Shown one piece after another: positions 22,718-36,588 of a stretch of 44,547 nucleotides of DNA. The DNA is taken from the NCBI GenBank assembly GCA_004335635.1, contig QAXH01005574.1:2475-47021 (forward strand), in the 5' to 3' direction. The notes below the pieces were generated by a model. It was not told the DNA's origin, did not search any database, and worked only from the letters and a program-made list of their open reading frames with translations. Each line of letters begins with the position of its first letter. The first letter of the stretch is position 1. The translations under genes and the position numbers were made by a program. Source of the stretch: Chloromonas sp. AAM2. Its lineage: Eukaryota; Chlorophyta; Chlorophyceae; Chlamydomonadales; Chlamydomonadaceae.

Positions 22718-25032
22718 ATGAGCCATGGTGATGTAGCGGAACGACATCAACAGCTTGCACCCTTGGAGCGGCTGAATTGCCTGGCATCCTCTGCTGAGGC
22801 TCATGGACTGGGGGATCAGGCAAGGAATTCATCAGAACTGCACCATCATGCCATATTCTGTCCTCGTACACACTGCATACCCTGCACACCCGTCATATTG
22901 ATCAACATGCAGCTACGGAAAGACATAGTCACGATGCACGAATGGCTATGAACTGTATGCCCTGCAGCTCCATGCCGTATCCTTGGATTTCGTCAGTGGC
23001 TCCTCACCTGGCGGCACACCAGCTGATGCCAGCCACTCCCTCTACCGTCGCAGCACATGGGGCTGGGCAGCAGGGCTGTCCTCACTGCAGCAAGCAGCCT
23101 CACATTTGGGCATCCATGCCGAGGCCTGGCAGCAGGCTGCCACCAGGGCCCACAGCAACAACGCATCTCAACTCCACCTGGCACCCTTAGCATCGCTCAT
23201 GCCCACAAGCACCTCTTCAGATGCTGCATGTTCACTCACCACAGCTGATACCCAGCCTCTCATAGCGGGCCCCGCCGGCAGCAAGCAGAGACCCAGCACC
23301 AGCATCGCTCTGCTGAGAGAGGTGTTATCAGCCAGTCGTGAACTTTTGTCCCCGCATTGTGCTGCCGTGTTGGCAGAGGCCGTTGGTTTGGCGGGGGCGT
23401 TTGAGGCGGGCCGGGCATCAGCGCTGCTGCCTAGGTCCTCTGAAGCACACCTGGAGACCATGCGCGGGGCAATCAAGCAGCACATGAACGGGGCATGGTC
23501 CCTTGAGGCCGTCAGGCAGGGAGTCGTACACGCAAAGTCAGGTATGGTCTGAAGAACACGCGCAGCCACACATCATGATGCTGATCAGGGTCAAAACTAG
23601 CAGCATGTTCAGCCGTAGTGACATGCATGCACGGCTGCACATAATCAAGTTAGGCAGGGTCAAGGCTATGCAGCCTGGTGAGTCGCGGTGGCGACACGGC
23701 GTAGCAGGTAAAGCGAAGACGCCAGCTTCTTGCTGACAGTGCACACACTTCTCTGCTCCTGCTCCTGCACGCCACCATCTCCATGCTGTCTTTGCCAGGC
23801 AGCACCGAGCAGATTTCGTCCCTCTTGTATCACACTCAGCCCTCGACCCATGCAGGCCAGTACGAGGAGGCGCGGCGCTGCTATGCCAAGGCGTTGGAGC
23901 TGCAGCCTGACAATGCAGACGCGTATGTGGCAAGGTGATCACAGCTTTGGGGAACAAGCAAATGTACAAGCACCAAAGGCTGTAACTCGTGTGCAGGGCT
24001 GCTCCATAAAACTCATGTCACTGGGTCCATGTCTACCTCTGTACCATATTGCTTGCAGAGGAGACCTTTGTGGCTGGTAGCACTTGCCGCACATCGTAAG
24101 CATTGTCACGGGTTCATTGACAGGTTGTTGTGGGATGGTCCTATGAGAGCGTGTGTCTGCGTGTGTATGGATGTGATGCCACAGAGGTGCTGCTTTTGCC
24201 AACGAGCGCAACTACCCCGCTGCCGCTTATGACCTGCGGAGCGCGCTGCGCCTGGCGCCAGACAACGCCAACGCGGCCCGGTATCTCAATGCGGTCACGG
24301 AGCGTGCGAGGCAGGAAGGCGCTCCACTTGACTTGCCATGTAAGACAGCTGAAGGCTTGGGGGAAGGGACTGACAAGGCGGAAGCAGGGACAGAGCCCAC
24401 CTGTGTGGGACCGGCTGACACGGGCCAGACGGTGGCAGCTGCTGCGGAGACGGGGCACAGGCAGGCTGACGGTGATGGTGGCGGTGCAGGGGGTGGTGTT
24501 GGCAGTGGAGGAGCGTTGGAACAGGGCAGAGGCAGGAGTGCGGTAGCAGCAGGTTGCAGGCAGGGCCAGGAAGGGATGGCAGGTGACAGGGACAAGTTGC
24601 GGAAGCGGCGGCGGAGCACGGACAGCAGCAGTGGCGAGACATCCTCATCATCTGCTGATCACACAAGTAGGTGCAGAGCTCCTTGAAATTCTGTTTGCAT
24701 CATTTTATAGAGCTTTGGAAGCCTGACACTGCATGCTGGTTGAACTCATCCTATCACTCAGAGGCTCAGCACATGAAGAGCAACGCTTGCCTGTCTCCCC
24801 AGGTTGCAGCTCGCCTGAGCCGGCTGGTCTTGGTGGGACTTCAGGCGGCAGCAGCATCAAGCAGGCCCTGCAGGCTGTGCTAGCTGCTCGGCGACAGAAG
24901 GTCGCAGGGAAAAAGAAGGTCCGGGACAGTAAAGCCAAGGGCAAGAGTAAGCACAAGCGCAAAGACAGCAAGGGCAGCAAGGGCAGCAAAAGCAAGGACA
25001 GGCGCAAGAAGCATAACCACAAGGGGCATTGA
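22718..25032 (+). CDS. TTC14-like TPR protein with basic Lys-rich tail, about 507 aa
   Basis: Five exons close in phase: 22718-22819, 22968-23541, 23799-23934, 24185-24666 and 24803-25032. The first intron would have a GC donor (CAG|GCAAGG). The N-terminal ~220 residues are Ala/Ser-rich and mostly helical. Two TPR units follow: GQYEEARRCYAKALELQPDN, and then NYPAAAYDLRSALRLAPDN with NAARYLNAV. A Gly/Glu/Ala-rich linker leads to an SR-like segment (RKRRRSTDSSSGETSSSS) and a strongly basic tail (KSKHKRKDSKGSKGSK...KKHNHKGH). TPRs plus a Lys/Ser/Arg tail recall TTC14, a nuclear protein, but I do not see the S1 domain of animal TTC14. Nuclear and RNA-linked function is inferred from the tail only. 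The start codon and first exon are the least certain parts. Confidence 0.6.
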
Positions 25033-25524
25033 CACAGTCGGCATTCCTGGTTGAACCTTGCCTGGCGATACGGCAGTATGGTCTTCAGCACGGCTTTTCT
25101 TGTGCACTCATCCAAGGATGCAGAAAGCAGGCGCGGTGATGCCTGCTGCTCTTAGTGTGTGCATGCACGAGCCAGGCAGCCATGCCACTGTGAAGGAACA
25201 ATGTCGACACCTGCTCTGTGAGAACCAAGCTGAGCATGTCACACTGGTGCAAACTTTGCGCAAGAATGTTGAGTTCCTCTGTCCGCCTGCACCCAGTCTT
25301 GTTGTGCCACCATGTCCAGAGACGCTTTGAGCGGTACTAAACCCGCGTTACATTGGGAAAGTCTGGGCGTCAGCCAGTGAAAGCTGAGCAGAAGTCACCT
25401 CTTGGGTCTTGCTGACTACAGTGACATGCCCTATTCCGATCGTCCCAGTATTTGATCATCCTGTAGGGTATAACTGCAAAGGAAATTGCACCCCTTTAAG
25501 GTGGGTCTGTTAAACACCAATATA

Positions 25525-25581
<57 letters not shown>

Positions 25582-26503
25582 CAAACACTGAGTGTTTGTA
25601 ACACACAGGCACAATCAGTCGAGGGTCATTCAGGACGCCGTTCTGCAGCAAACGTTGTTACCTTCCGTGTAGTGCCCAATCTCAGTAAACCAATCAATGC
25701 AAAACGGATGGAATTGCGCGAGCTGGGATTGCAAGGCTCGAGCCGTTGCTGTCGCGTCGTCCTTGTAGACGAAGAGCAGCCTCGCAAAGGGATGATGGTC
25801 CCAGTGGTCTAGCAAGAGCTCTGGTTTCAATCAGCGCATTAGGTTGACTCGCGTTGTGTGAAGTGTCAGCCCAACGCAACTGCTGTCATCGACGATTACG
25901 CAGAGCGTCTCTGCGCGATGGCATATGTGCGCGGGCACGCAAGCAGTACTACCATCTGACAGACAACGCGTGGTCAGCACCTAGCTCTGGTCAGCAGCGC
26001 GAGCACGCTTGCACAAATAAAGGGACATTCTTGACGTGCTCTTGATGCCAGTCAGCCAATCAGCCACAGCAAACCACGAGAGCGCGATTAAACTGATACT
26101 GACTTGAGGATCTGGACTAAGGTGAGAAGCAACAAAAGCTGGTCACTGTAGACTGAAGGCGCGCGATGAGTCACACAAGGCAGTACACGCACCAAAACAG
26201 CAAACAAGGCAGGAGGGTGGCAGACGCACCCGCAGCCACAGTTGAGCATTGCAGTCCGCAAAGCTTTCGTCTGTGGCAAGAAAAGTCTGTGGCAAGAAAC
26301 CGTCGTTGGCGTCCGATTCCCGCCCCGCGCTGCCTTCTGCTTGCACCGGCTGCGAATCCATTCGCGCCCATTCATCCTACATTCTTCCTTGGCCTGAGGT
26401 TACTTCAACTTGCTGCAATACTGTGGAACCTGGACAGTGAGTTGTCAATCAACGTCGGAAGCCTTGAGTTTGTCTAGGGCGTGTCAAGGTGAACAAAACA
26501 GAC
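25033..26503. other. Intergenic, contains an AT microsatellite
   Basis: No gene is recognised in this 1.5 kb. It holds the 3' region of the TPR gene, the dinucleotide repeat at 25520-25581, and the likely promoter and leader of the MYB-WRKY gene. Confidence 0.5.
25520..25581. repeat. (TA)n / (GTATAT)n microsatellite
   Basis: About 60 bp of alternating TA, with a run of GTATAT hexamers in the first half and pure TA in the second. Confidence 0.95.
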
Positions 26504-29500
26504 ATGAAGAAGAAGGGCGAGGACTCTGATGATGGCTGGGGAAGAACAGCCAAAGGACGCAAGCGAAAGGAAGCCAGCATCCCTTGGTCCGATTATGGTA
26601 AGGCATACCGGCCTTCTGGCCCTTCACATTGCCTTCAGCATACAGCGCGCTGCAGTGGTCAGTATGCTGCTCCTCATTAAGGCAAACGCAATTGGTTGTC
26701 GGAGGGCTTTTTCTGCCCAGAACGCCAGGGGCTGCATGCATGCCGGCGCCTTGCCTTGTTGCAGACGTTGAACACCTGGTTGCCCTAGTCCAAGAGCGCA
26801 TTGGCCCGGATGGCAAGGACGCAGATGTGGACTGGAAAGAGGTCGCGTTCCTCATGGGCAACCGAACGACGAAGCAAGTCAGGTGTGCACAAGGCGACTT
26901 CAACCGCAGCTAGCTCACATCTTTTGATGCATATTGACAACTGGTGTCGTGAACCATGGCTCCGGACAACATGCAAGCTTGTCCTCACTCTCCATACGTT
27001 GCCCTCCTGCTTGCCCTCGCAGGGAGAAATACCGGTGGGTTCGCTGGATTGAATGAAGCCGTTGAGTCAAGGCAGCTGTTTGTTTGCTGGCGCATAGCAG
27101 CGTTCCACCCTTGCCGGCGTTTGCTTTGCAGAAATGACCTGCGGCCTGGCATCTCTAAGACACCATGGTCTGCAGAGGAGGACTTTGTGTTAGCCTTGGC
27201 GCACAGTCAGCTGGGAAACAAGTAAGTCGTGGTGCCGCGGGTGCAGCTGCCCGCTTCCGCATGGACGCCAGACCTTACAAAGGTGCATGGCGTGTCGCTT
27301 ACAGGTGGAGCGACATCGCCGAGTTTCTGCCACGGAGGGCCGAGAACACAATCAAGAACCACTGGCAAGTGCAACAAAAGCTTGTCGTCTGGAACGTCTG
27401 AACCTGCATGGGCCATGCAGCCGGGGCATGGTGAATCTAAGATATCAACATCAGCAAGCTGTATACTCCACTAATGCCTTGCCCTACATACTTTCTATGC
27501 AGGTATGCGACCCAGCGTGGAAAGGATGACAGCAAGCCCAAGACTTTCCTCTGGATGTACGGCACGCTGGCGGGGCAGTTTCCAGATCCTACAAGCATTG
27601 AGCGGGCCAAGGAAGGGTGAGCTCATCACGAGCCGTAACATGTGGACCACACCTTTTCATGGCTACCATGCACCGGCATGTTCCGGCGGTCACGTACAGA
27701 ACATGGGCTTGTGATTTTCCTTGCACTCACTACTGATACATGCACGCATGCAGATGGAATCAACTGGTGAAGGAAAGTGGTGGCAAATTCCCAGCCCTAT
27801 CAGAGTTCGAGGTTCAGCAGGACCACTTCACACATGGGCCTGGAGCAGCATCCATCAATGCCCTCATCCAGGCAGAGATGCAAGCAGCAGCCATGCTGGT
27901 CCCAGGGACCTCCATACAGAGCGCAACCGCCCGTGCTGCAGCTAAGGCCGCAGGCAATGCTCTCAGCACAGGCGCAAACTACCAGCAGCAGCTGCGCACC
28001 TACACACGTAGACCACAGGTGCCCCCAGCCCCGCAGCCAAACGACGCCCTACACAGCCTTTTAAAAGCAGCAGATGCAGCGGCAGCTGTCCAGAGAATTC
28101 AGGGCGGGCACCAGAATCCAAGCAGCGGTGCACTAGGACGCATGCCACCTGACCTGGCAGCCTTTGAGTCGTGGGAGGCGCTGCAGGGCAGCCACAGTGC
28201 TGCTGTTTCCATGGCAGACCCTGAGGCCATGGTACCGAATGATGGCTTCAGGTGCGCCCAGTGTGAGGTCACGCATCAGGCGCCAGTCTATGACGTCACT
28301 ACAGGCCATGTTATAAGGCAACCGTGCTTAGACGACCAGGCTAGGCAAATGAGCAACCAAGGGCAGTATGCATGCTTTAGCATTTGTAGGGCATTTCTGG
28401 CTCCTCAGGAGTGTCTAGACCATATGCATGTCATGGCTCAAGCGGGCCATGCTCACGCAGAGTGATTGAGAATTCCATGCTGTGGCTGGCCGCTTGCATG
28501 CAGGTGGCGCAAAGAAGGCTATCATAACAGCAAGGCCAGCCGGTTTCCTCGCATTCACTTCTCATGCCAGCACAAGGGCTGTCCTGTGCACAAGACAGTG
28601 GGCCGTGCCTGTGACCTCAGTGGGCGGATGGACGTTAAGTACTTTGGTGGAAGGCACACACACGAGCCGCCTTACCCCGAGGACACGCTGGCTACTGAAG
28701 AGATGACGATGGGTTACGACGAAGGTGTGTTGGTGCTACATGTAAAGGTCACTTAGGGCCAAGGTTGAAGGTGGAAATGCCAGAGTGTGGATGTCCAATG
28801 CATTGTGATGGCAAGGTGCAGCATTTAACATCGTTTGGTGAGCATGCAAGGCAGTGATATGGAAGCACTATGTACCGGTGCGTCAGTCTTGTACTGTCGC
28901 TTGATGCACTGCAATGTGGCTTGCGTTTTTGGTGCTGCATTTGTGGCAAGTAGTAACGCCTGTTTGCATGTTGTTGGTATCCTGCAGACATGCCCCATGA
29001 GTGGGATCAGGGTCAGACCGAGGAGGAGTACTACGAGGACAGTGCTCCCGCTGAGGACCCCACAGATGCCGCCATCTGGGACCAGGCGCACGCTCAGCTG
29101 CAGGAGGAGGAGGAGCAGGGCTTGGAGGCAAACCGACATGGCGAGCAGCACACAGCAGCTGTGGAGGATGGAGGCCTGGAGGAGGATCAGGGGCCAGAGC
29201 AGGGGGCTGAGGGAGCGGAGGGGGAGGGGCGCGGGTCACGGGGCGGTGTGACTGCAGAAAATGAGGTCGCGGAGAGGCGGCAAGACGGCCGGCTGGCGGC
29301 GTACATGCAGGCCAAGAGGCAGCGCAGGCATTCGCCCGTTGTGCAGGACTACACCCTTGCCGGGCGGTCGGTGAAGCCTGCAAACAGCGCTAGACAAGCC
29401 AAGGTGAGCGCACATGCAAACACTGGGGTCATACATGTGATCGGGTCTCTGTTGGTGTCTCATCAGGTGACAGTCATAATGCATCATATGCAGCACTCGA

Positions 29501-30825
29501 GGGTGAATGTGGCCGCGCGTGTATTGGCGTCATACACATGCACTACCGCTGACACAGATGTGCTCTCTGCTCACGCATGCCCCTTGATGTTGCGTGTCTG
29601 TTCAGGCGCATGCATGGAGTGATGATCCTGAGTACAGGTGCGTCGGTTTCCGGTTTTTGGATAGTGCAACATGAACTGAACCTTCTGAGGCACGTGGCTT
29701 CTCCGCAGGCATGCACTTCAGGTACCCAACCACTGTCCTTACCCTTTCTGTTTGTATGTGCATTTACCTCATCTGTGCTGGATCCTCCTCGCAGCCTCTG
29801 CCTTTACATAATGGCCTCCTGTATCCTTGCAGCCTTTGTGCATCCAGGGCCACCCCTTCTTGCAGGCCTCAGTTACTGAACCACTGCCGTTACCTTGAGC
29901 TCACCTTTGCTTTATTCCTCGCAGCGGTGACGAGGACCGGGACCTGTCCATCGCCTTCCAGGGCCTGGGGCCCGGCTACATGGCCGACCCCCCGCACCCC
30001 GAGGCTGCACAGAACCACGGGCCGCGCTCGTCTGATGACGCTGATGCGGAGCACATGGCCACCCTGCCCACACAGCAAGGTGCGCCCAGGGAAGGGTTGC
30101 AATCACCTGGGTCAACACATTTGTTGGTCTGCAAAGCCCACATGCTCCTATGTGTCCTAAATTTTTCATGGACATGCCAAGCTTGCACTCTGATTGTGTG
30201 AACCTGTGGCTGTGCATGCACAGGTGACGAGTATGAAGTGGCCCCAGCACAGGACGAAGAGGCTGACGACATTGAGGCTGAGGCGTGGGCAGAGCAGGAG
30301 CTGCAGCAGCGGGCGGCGGAGGAAAAGCAGGCGCGCATCTCGCGCCGGCGGCCACGCACACAGCCGCAGCATGAAGCAGAGGCCGCACCAGAGGTTGTGA
30401 TGCAGTCACCCCCCATGCACCGCCGGCAGCAGCAGCAGGAGAAAGTGTACAAGTCGCCTCGGCAGCAGCGTTCCAGGCGCCTGCAGCAGGAGACAGAGGA
30501 AGAGGAGACGGTGGTTGAGGAGGGAGAAGAGGACGATGATGTTCCTGTGGTGCCAAAGTCAGCCCGGGGCAAGCGGGGGGCGCGGGGTGGGTCCATGATG
30601 CAGATGGCTATGGGTGGCCAGCAGCAGATGATGTGGATGCCAGGCATGATGCCGGGCATGATGCCGGGTATGATGCCGGGCATGATGCCGGGAATGATGC
30701 CGGGCATGCACCCTCAGATGATGCATCCGCAGATGATGGGCCAGATGCACCCCCAGATGATGCAGTACATGTACCCTCAGATGATGCAGCCCATGCCTGG
30801 ACAGAGGTGGATGTACCAGGGCTAA
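26504..30825 (+). CDS. MYB-WRKY chimeric transcription factor, predicted 803 aa
   Basis: Twelve exons close in phase: 26504-26597, 26765-26882, 27023-27034, 27132-27221, 27305-27364, 27503-27616, 27754-28251, 28504-28724, 28988-29403, 29606-29637, 29925-30079 and 30224-30825. Residues about 27-130 form an R2R3-type MYB domain. R2 has W28, W55 and Y74 and ends VREKYRNDLRPGI. R3 has W87, W106 and W125, with PWSAEEDFVLALAHSQLGNK and RRAENTIKNHW. Residues 326-384 form one WRKY domain: DGFRWRKEGYH, then C350, C355, H380 and H382 as zinc ligands, with GRHTHEPP at the end. A bipartite basic cluster (GRKRK) precedes the MYB domain. Residues about 405-540 are Glu-rich, and the tail is Gln/Glu-rich, ending in PGMM and PQMM repeats. 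DNA binding in the nucleus is strongly implied; targets are unknown. Exon 3 (12 nt) and the GC donor at 27365 are needed to keep both domains intact. Confidence 0.8.
30643..30710 (+). repeat. 12-bp coding tandem repeat (PGMM units)
   Basis: The unit ATGATGCCGGGC, with third-position changes, repeats about five to six times, coding for Met-Met-Pro-Gly. It is followed by looser H/PQMM units up to about 30790. It lies in the last exon of the MYB-WRKY gene, and such arrays change length readily. Confidence 0.9.
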
Positions 30826-32423
30826 GCCTTTGCTGCCTTGGGCCAATGCAAACCAACCGATTGGACGCTTTACTGGGCAGGCATCTGCCGACATTGGACA
30901 GCAGGGACCGCCTTCTGCAGCGTGACTATTGGAACATAAATGACAGCCCAATGCTTGCTACTGCAGCTGCTGTCATCAGCTGAAGTGGCATCATCCCTGA
31001 CGTGTGGCGGAGACGCCATCAGCAATGGTGAAGCCGCAGCTGCAGCAGCCCATGGCATGCTTGCCCACCTCAAGCAATGGTGGGAAGCATGGTATGTTGT
31101 GAAGAACGTCAAGACATGGCTTTCCTGCGGACACTGTGTGACCCCAGGGCAAAGACTAGGCTGAAGGATAGCAGCAGGAGAGGAGCATGCACTGACTGGC
31201 ACACGACCAACACACAAATGCCAGCACGGATCACCCTCGCTTGATTGTCACCATCACTTTGCACGTTAAGCGTGTGCGGTTGTGTTCAACTCACGATGGT
31301 CATCTCAGTACGAACTGGAGGCGCTTATACTGCAAGTGTATGCTGCCTTTTTCACCACTCAAACCACCGTTTGTCGTCTTCTTTTCACACAATTGCGACC
31401 AGCGACCCTGATGCAGGGCGATTGGAATGACGTGTGTACTGCCAACCGCACCTGTCCGGACAGGGACATCCCACCTGGTCGGCTTTTTGCCGTGCATTTT
31501 TACACACAACCGCTTGATTTGACCAGCAATGGCCTATGATCACTGCAAATACTGCAATGATCTGTACGATATATACCACTTCTTGAATTTGGACACTGTT
31601 CTGTTTCTGATTTGTTGAGCCGCATGATCCAACGTTGTTGGTGCTGCCCAGATCGCGTGGCTTTCCACGCCTCAATGCCCAAGTCAAGGCAATCTGCCGT
31701 GATGCCATACTGCGTATCTCAGCCAGATACATATGCTTTTGCTGCCCAGCGTTTGCTGCAGACAAGTTGTAAGAAATTGCAGTTGTTACTAATGGAAAGG
31801 ATGATCCTCAGATTAGCCCCTCTTCCCTGAAACACCAAGTAGGGGGGCTCGGCGGACAAGCCTTCCGTGGCGTCACCACGGACCGGAGCGGGCAACCTTG
31901 TGAAATGTAAAAAAACAAGTAGAATTTGATACACTGCCTCGACTTGCTAGGGCGGTTGGATTCCAGTCATACATGCGGTTCAGCACAGCACTCCTAGCAA
32001 GTCAGCCAGTCAAGGTCTGCCATTTTTGGTAGGTAGGTAGGTAGGTAGAGGACCTGGTTGAGCATGGCCTGCAGCACACCTTTCAGCTCAGAACAGGCTA
32101 TGCCCACCTGGGCGTCATGCAGACGGCGCAGCCTAATAAACATCACCTGTGACGCTAACCCTGACAGTGTTCTGCGTGTGCCTGCCTGCCACAAGCAGCC
32201 TTTGTGTGCTAGTGTCGACGCCACCAAAGTTTTTCCAGTGAGTGGATTCATTTATCGCGAACCACATGTAGATGTATCCGATTGTCTGTTCTAATGACAG
32301 CACATTCAAACATACCGTAATGTTCAGCAGATTTGTATGATTTTAGCATGACGCACTTGTTGCGGTTCGAGTAAGTATGGCTGGGCGAGGGGGGAAGTCA
32401 GTTGCAAATTTGCCAATCCCATA
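30826..32423. other. Intergenic, no gene seen
   Basis: This holds the 3' region of the MYB-WRKY gene. Frames are short or of non-protein composition. A small perfect hairpin (CCGTGGCGTCACCACGG, near 31865) and a (GTAG)n run near 32030-32048 are the only structures noticed. Confidence 0.4.
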
Positions 32424-32507
32424 GGACAGGAGTGACTGGCAGGGGTGACTGGCAGGACAGGAGTGACTGGCAGGGGTGACTGGCAGGACAGGAGTGACTG
32501 GCAGGAC
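32424..32507 (+). repeat. 31-bp minisatellite, about 2.6 copies
   Basis: The unit starts GGACAGGAGTGACTGGCAGG and ends GGTGACTGGCA. Each unit is itself a near-duplication of GTGACTGGCAGG. It lies immediately upstream of the duplicated MYB exon. Confidence 0.9.
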
Positions 32508-32527
32508 CCTCTTTGAGCCCCTCAATC

Positions 32528-32770
32528 AGGCAAACGCAATCGGTTGTCGGAGGGCTTTTTCTGCCCAGAACGCCAGGGGCTGCATGCATGCCAGCGCCTT
32601 GCCTTGTTTCAGACGTTGAACACCTGGTTGCCCTAGTCCAAGAGCGCATTGGCCCGGATGGCAAGGACGCAGATGTGGACTGGAAAGAGGTCGCGTTCCT
32701 CATGGGCAACCGAACCACGAAGCAAGTCAGGTATGCACGAGGCGACTTGAACCGCAGCTAGCTTACATAC
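32528..32770 (+). pseudogene. Duplicated MYB exon 2 with flanking intron sequence
   Basis: This stretch repeats 26690-26930 (end of intron 1, exon 2 and start of intron 2 of the MYB-WRKY gene) with roughly nine mismatches counted by eye. The acceptor (TTTCAG) and donor (AG|GTATGC) survive, and the exon frame from DVEHLVALVQERIGP to NRTTKQVR is intact at protein level. No other MYB or WRKY exon is found around it. It came from DNA-level duplication, not retroposition, because intron sequence is included. It lies 1.7 kb after the MYB-WRKY stop, so use as an alternative exon is unlikely. Confidence 0.8.
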
Positions 32771-33513
32771 CTTGTACACCCAAACCAGCCATGTGACAGC
32801 TACCTGCCAACAACTCAAGTGAAAACGGGCACAATTGGCTTGTCCACTGGCGTTGATGGAGGCAGGGCAGACTGTGTGCCTGTTTGTCTTCACTTGCATT
32901 CACGTTTAAAAAAACCCGGGTCAGAAATTAGCCTTGGTCCTGGAACCTTCGCCGTGGAGTTCCTGTACACAAGGATGTCCTGCACCCTCTCCTTCCGTAT
33001 GGCTGGCCGCGGGATTCAAAAAGTCGTTGGGTCAGTGCCCGTTGTACAAAACGTTTAGTGCCGCGACTACAAATGTGCTGCGACGCGCCACAATTTGGAT
33101 TAACTTCCACAGTGCTCGTCCTTGTAGCACCCGTTGAAGTCTTCTACTTCCTTCACTCCTCCCCAGGTGAGCGCGGCACGAGGTACGACCTGGCTCACCA
33201 AGAATGATGGGCCCAACATCAAGACATGCAACAAGACATGCAACAAGCATGACAGGGATGGTAGAAGCAGCGTGCCACAGATCACTGCGGGTACTCAGCC
33301 ATTACAATCCCACCATTGTCGTGCCCGCGGGTTTTTCTGTGCTACAGCCTCCCTGCCTCCGCCTTGAGCACCTCAATCGTCTCCATACTGTGTTGTCCCC
33401 GTTCGCTACGTGGTTTCCGTCCGTCAGGTTTCAAATTTGTGTTGCCCAAGGTTTTTGTGTCTCGCTGTCATCCTGCGCAGGCCCTTCTTTCTTTCCCAAA
33501 ACAAGACTCCAGA
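32771..33513. other. Probable tubulin promoter and leader region
   Basis: No gene is recognised here. A short direct repeat (ACATGCAACAAG, near 33225-33245) is present. The interval ends at the alpha-tubulin start and should contain its promoter. Confidence 0.4.
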
Positions 33514-35674
<2,161 letters not shown>

Positions 35675-36588
35675 ACCCTGTACTGCGCCAAGGAGCTGTG
35701 AGGCAGTATCACGAGGCATGTGAACAGACTTGTTTTCTGGCACTGCCATCAAGATAACTCGTAATCATCTGTGCTGGCCTTTTGCCATGCTGCTGCTGGT
35801 TTCCTACTTGCCATGACTGCAGCTGGTAGAAAACGTAGTATAATGCATGTACGAATGTTTACAGCGGGGCTCAGCCTGAGTTCTTTGAATGAAGCTGTTT
35901 GACTTGAAATTCTCTGTAAGTCTTGCGCTCCACAGATGTCTTGGCTATCCGAGTAACTTTTTCAACCCCAGCCAATGACTTAAGCTACTAACCCAAACCT
36001 CTCCAGCTGATGTGAGTTTCCTGACCTCACAAAAGCATCCGCAACCAGCACAGTTTCCTTGCATTGACAGAAGAAAATGGTCTCAAGTAACACATAGTTA
36101 ACAGAAGTGACGTCAAAGTGGCTCAGTCAGACAATGTAAAAGAAACAGACCGCTTCCAAAACTGACCAAGTACCTGCGAAACACTACTTGGCAATGATAA
36201 CTTGGCTGCCCAGCCCGTGTCGGTATTCCCATCAACTGAAACAATCTGGTTCTCACCTGCTGTGCCTCACTGACATACCTAACATGGAAGTCAGGCAGCA
36301 GACGCATTTCAGACCAGGGAAGAGGCGATTCACCTATCCTGTAATGGGTTCGGGGCCCTGTGGCGGTGTGTGTTGCTTGTGGAGCTGAGAACGCGGCGCT
36401 GAAATGGAATCCATTTGCCCACACAAGGCAGTAAAGTTACCACGTGTTGCTAGGCCCTGCCATGTAACCCTTCCTTGCTGGAGTGAAAACCAATATGCCA
36501 CAGAGCAACCAACGATCAAATCAGTGACAATGACTCTTCAACTAAGTTGGACGGCAGCTAGTTTGACCGCATATCTTCAAGTGTCAAC
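35675..36588. other. Tubulin 3' region and intergenic sequence
   Basis: The first ~250 bp are the likely tubulin 3' untranslated region with TGTAA at about 35915. The remainder up to 36588 shows no gene and presumably includes the promoter of the SPO22-like gene. Confidence 0.5.

Noticed and set aside
29976..30707. 243-aa open frame on the minus strand
   Set aside because: It is antisense to the repeat-rich last exons of the MYB-WRKY gene. Its length comes from codon bias and the PGMM array, and it has no domain sense.
31840..31915. Hairpin-rich stretch considered as a tRNA or small RNA
   Set aside because: There is no cloverleaf, no B-box of the GTTCGANNC type, and only one short stem.
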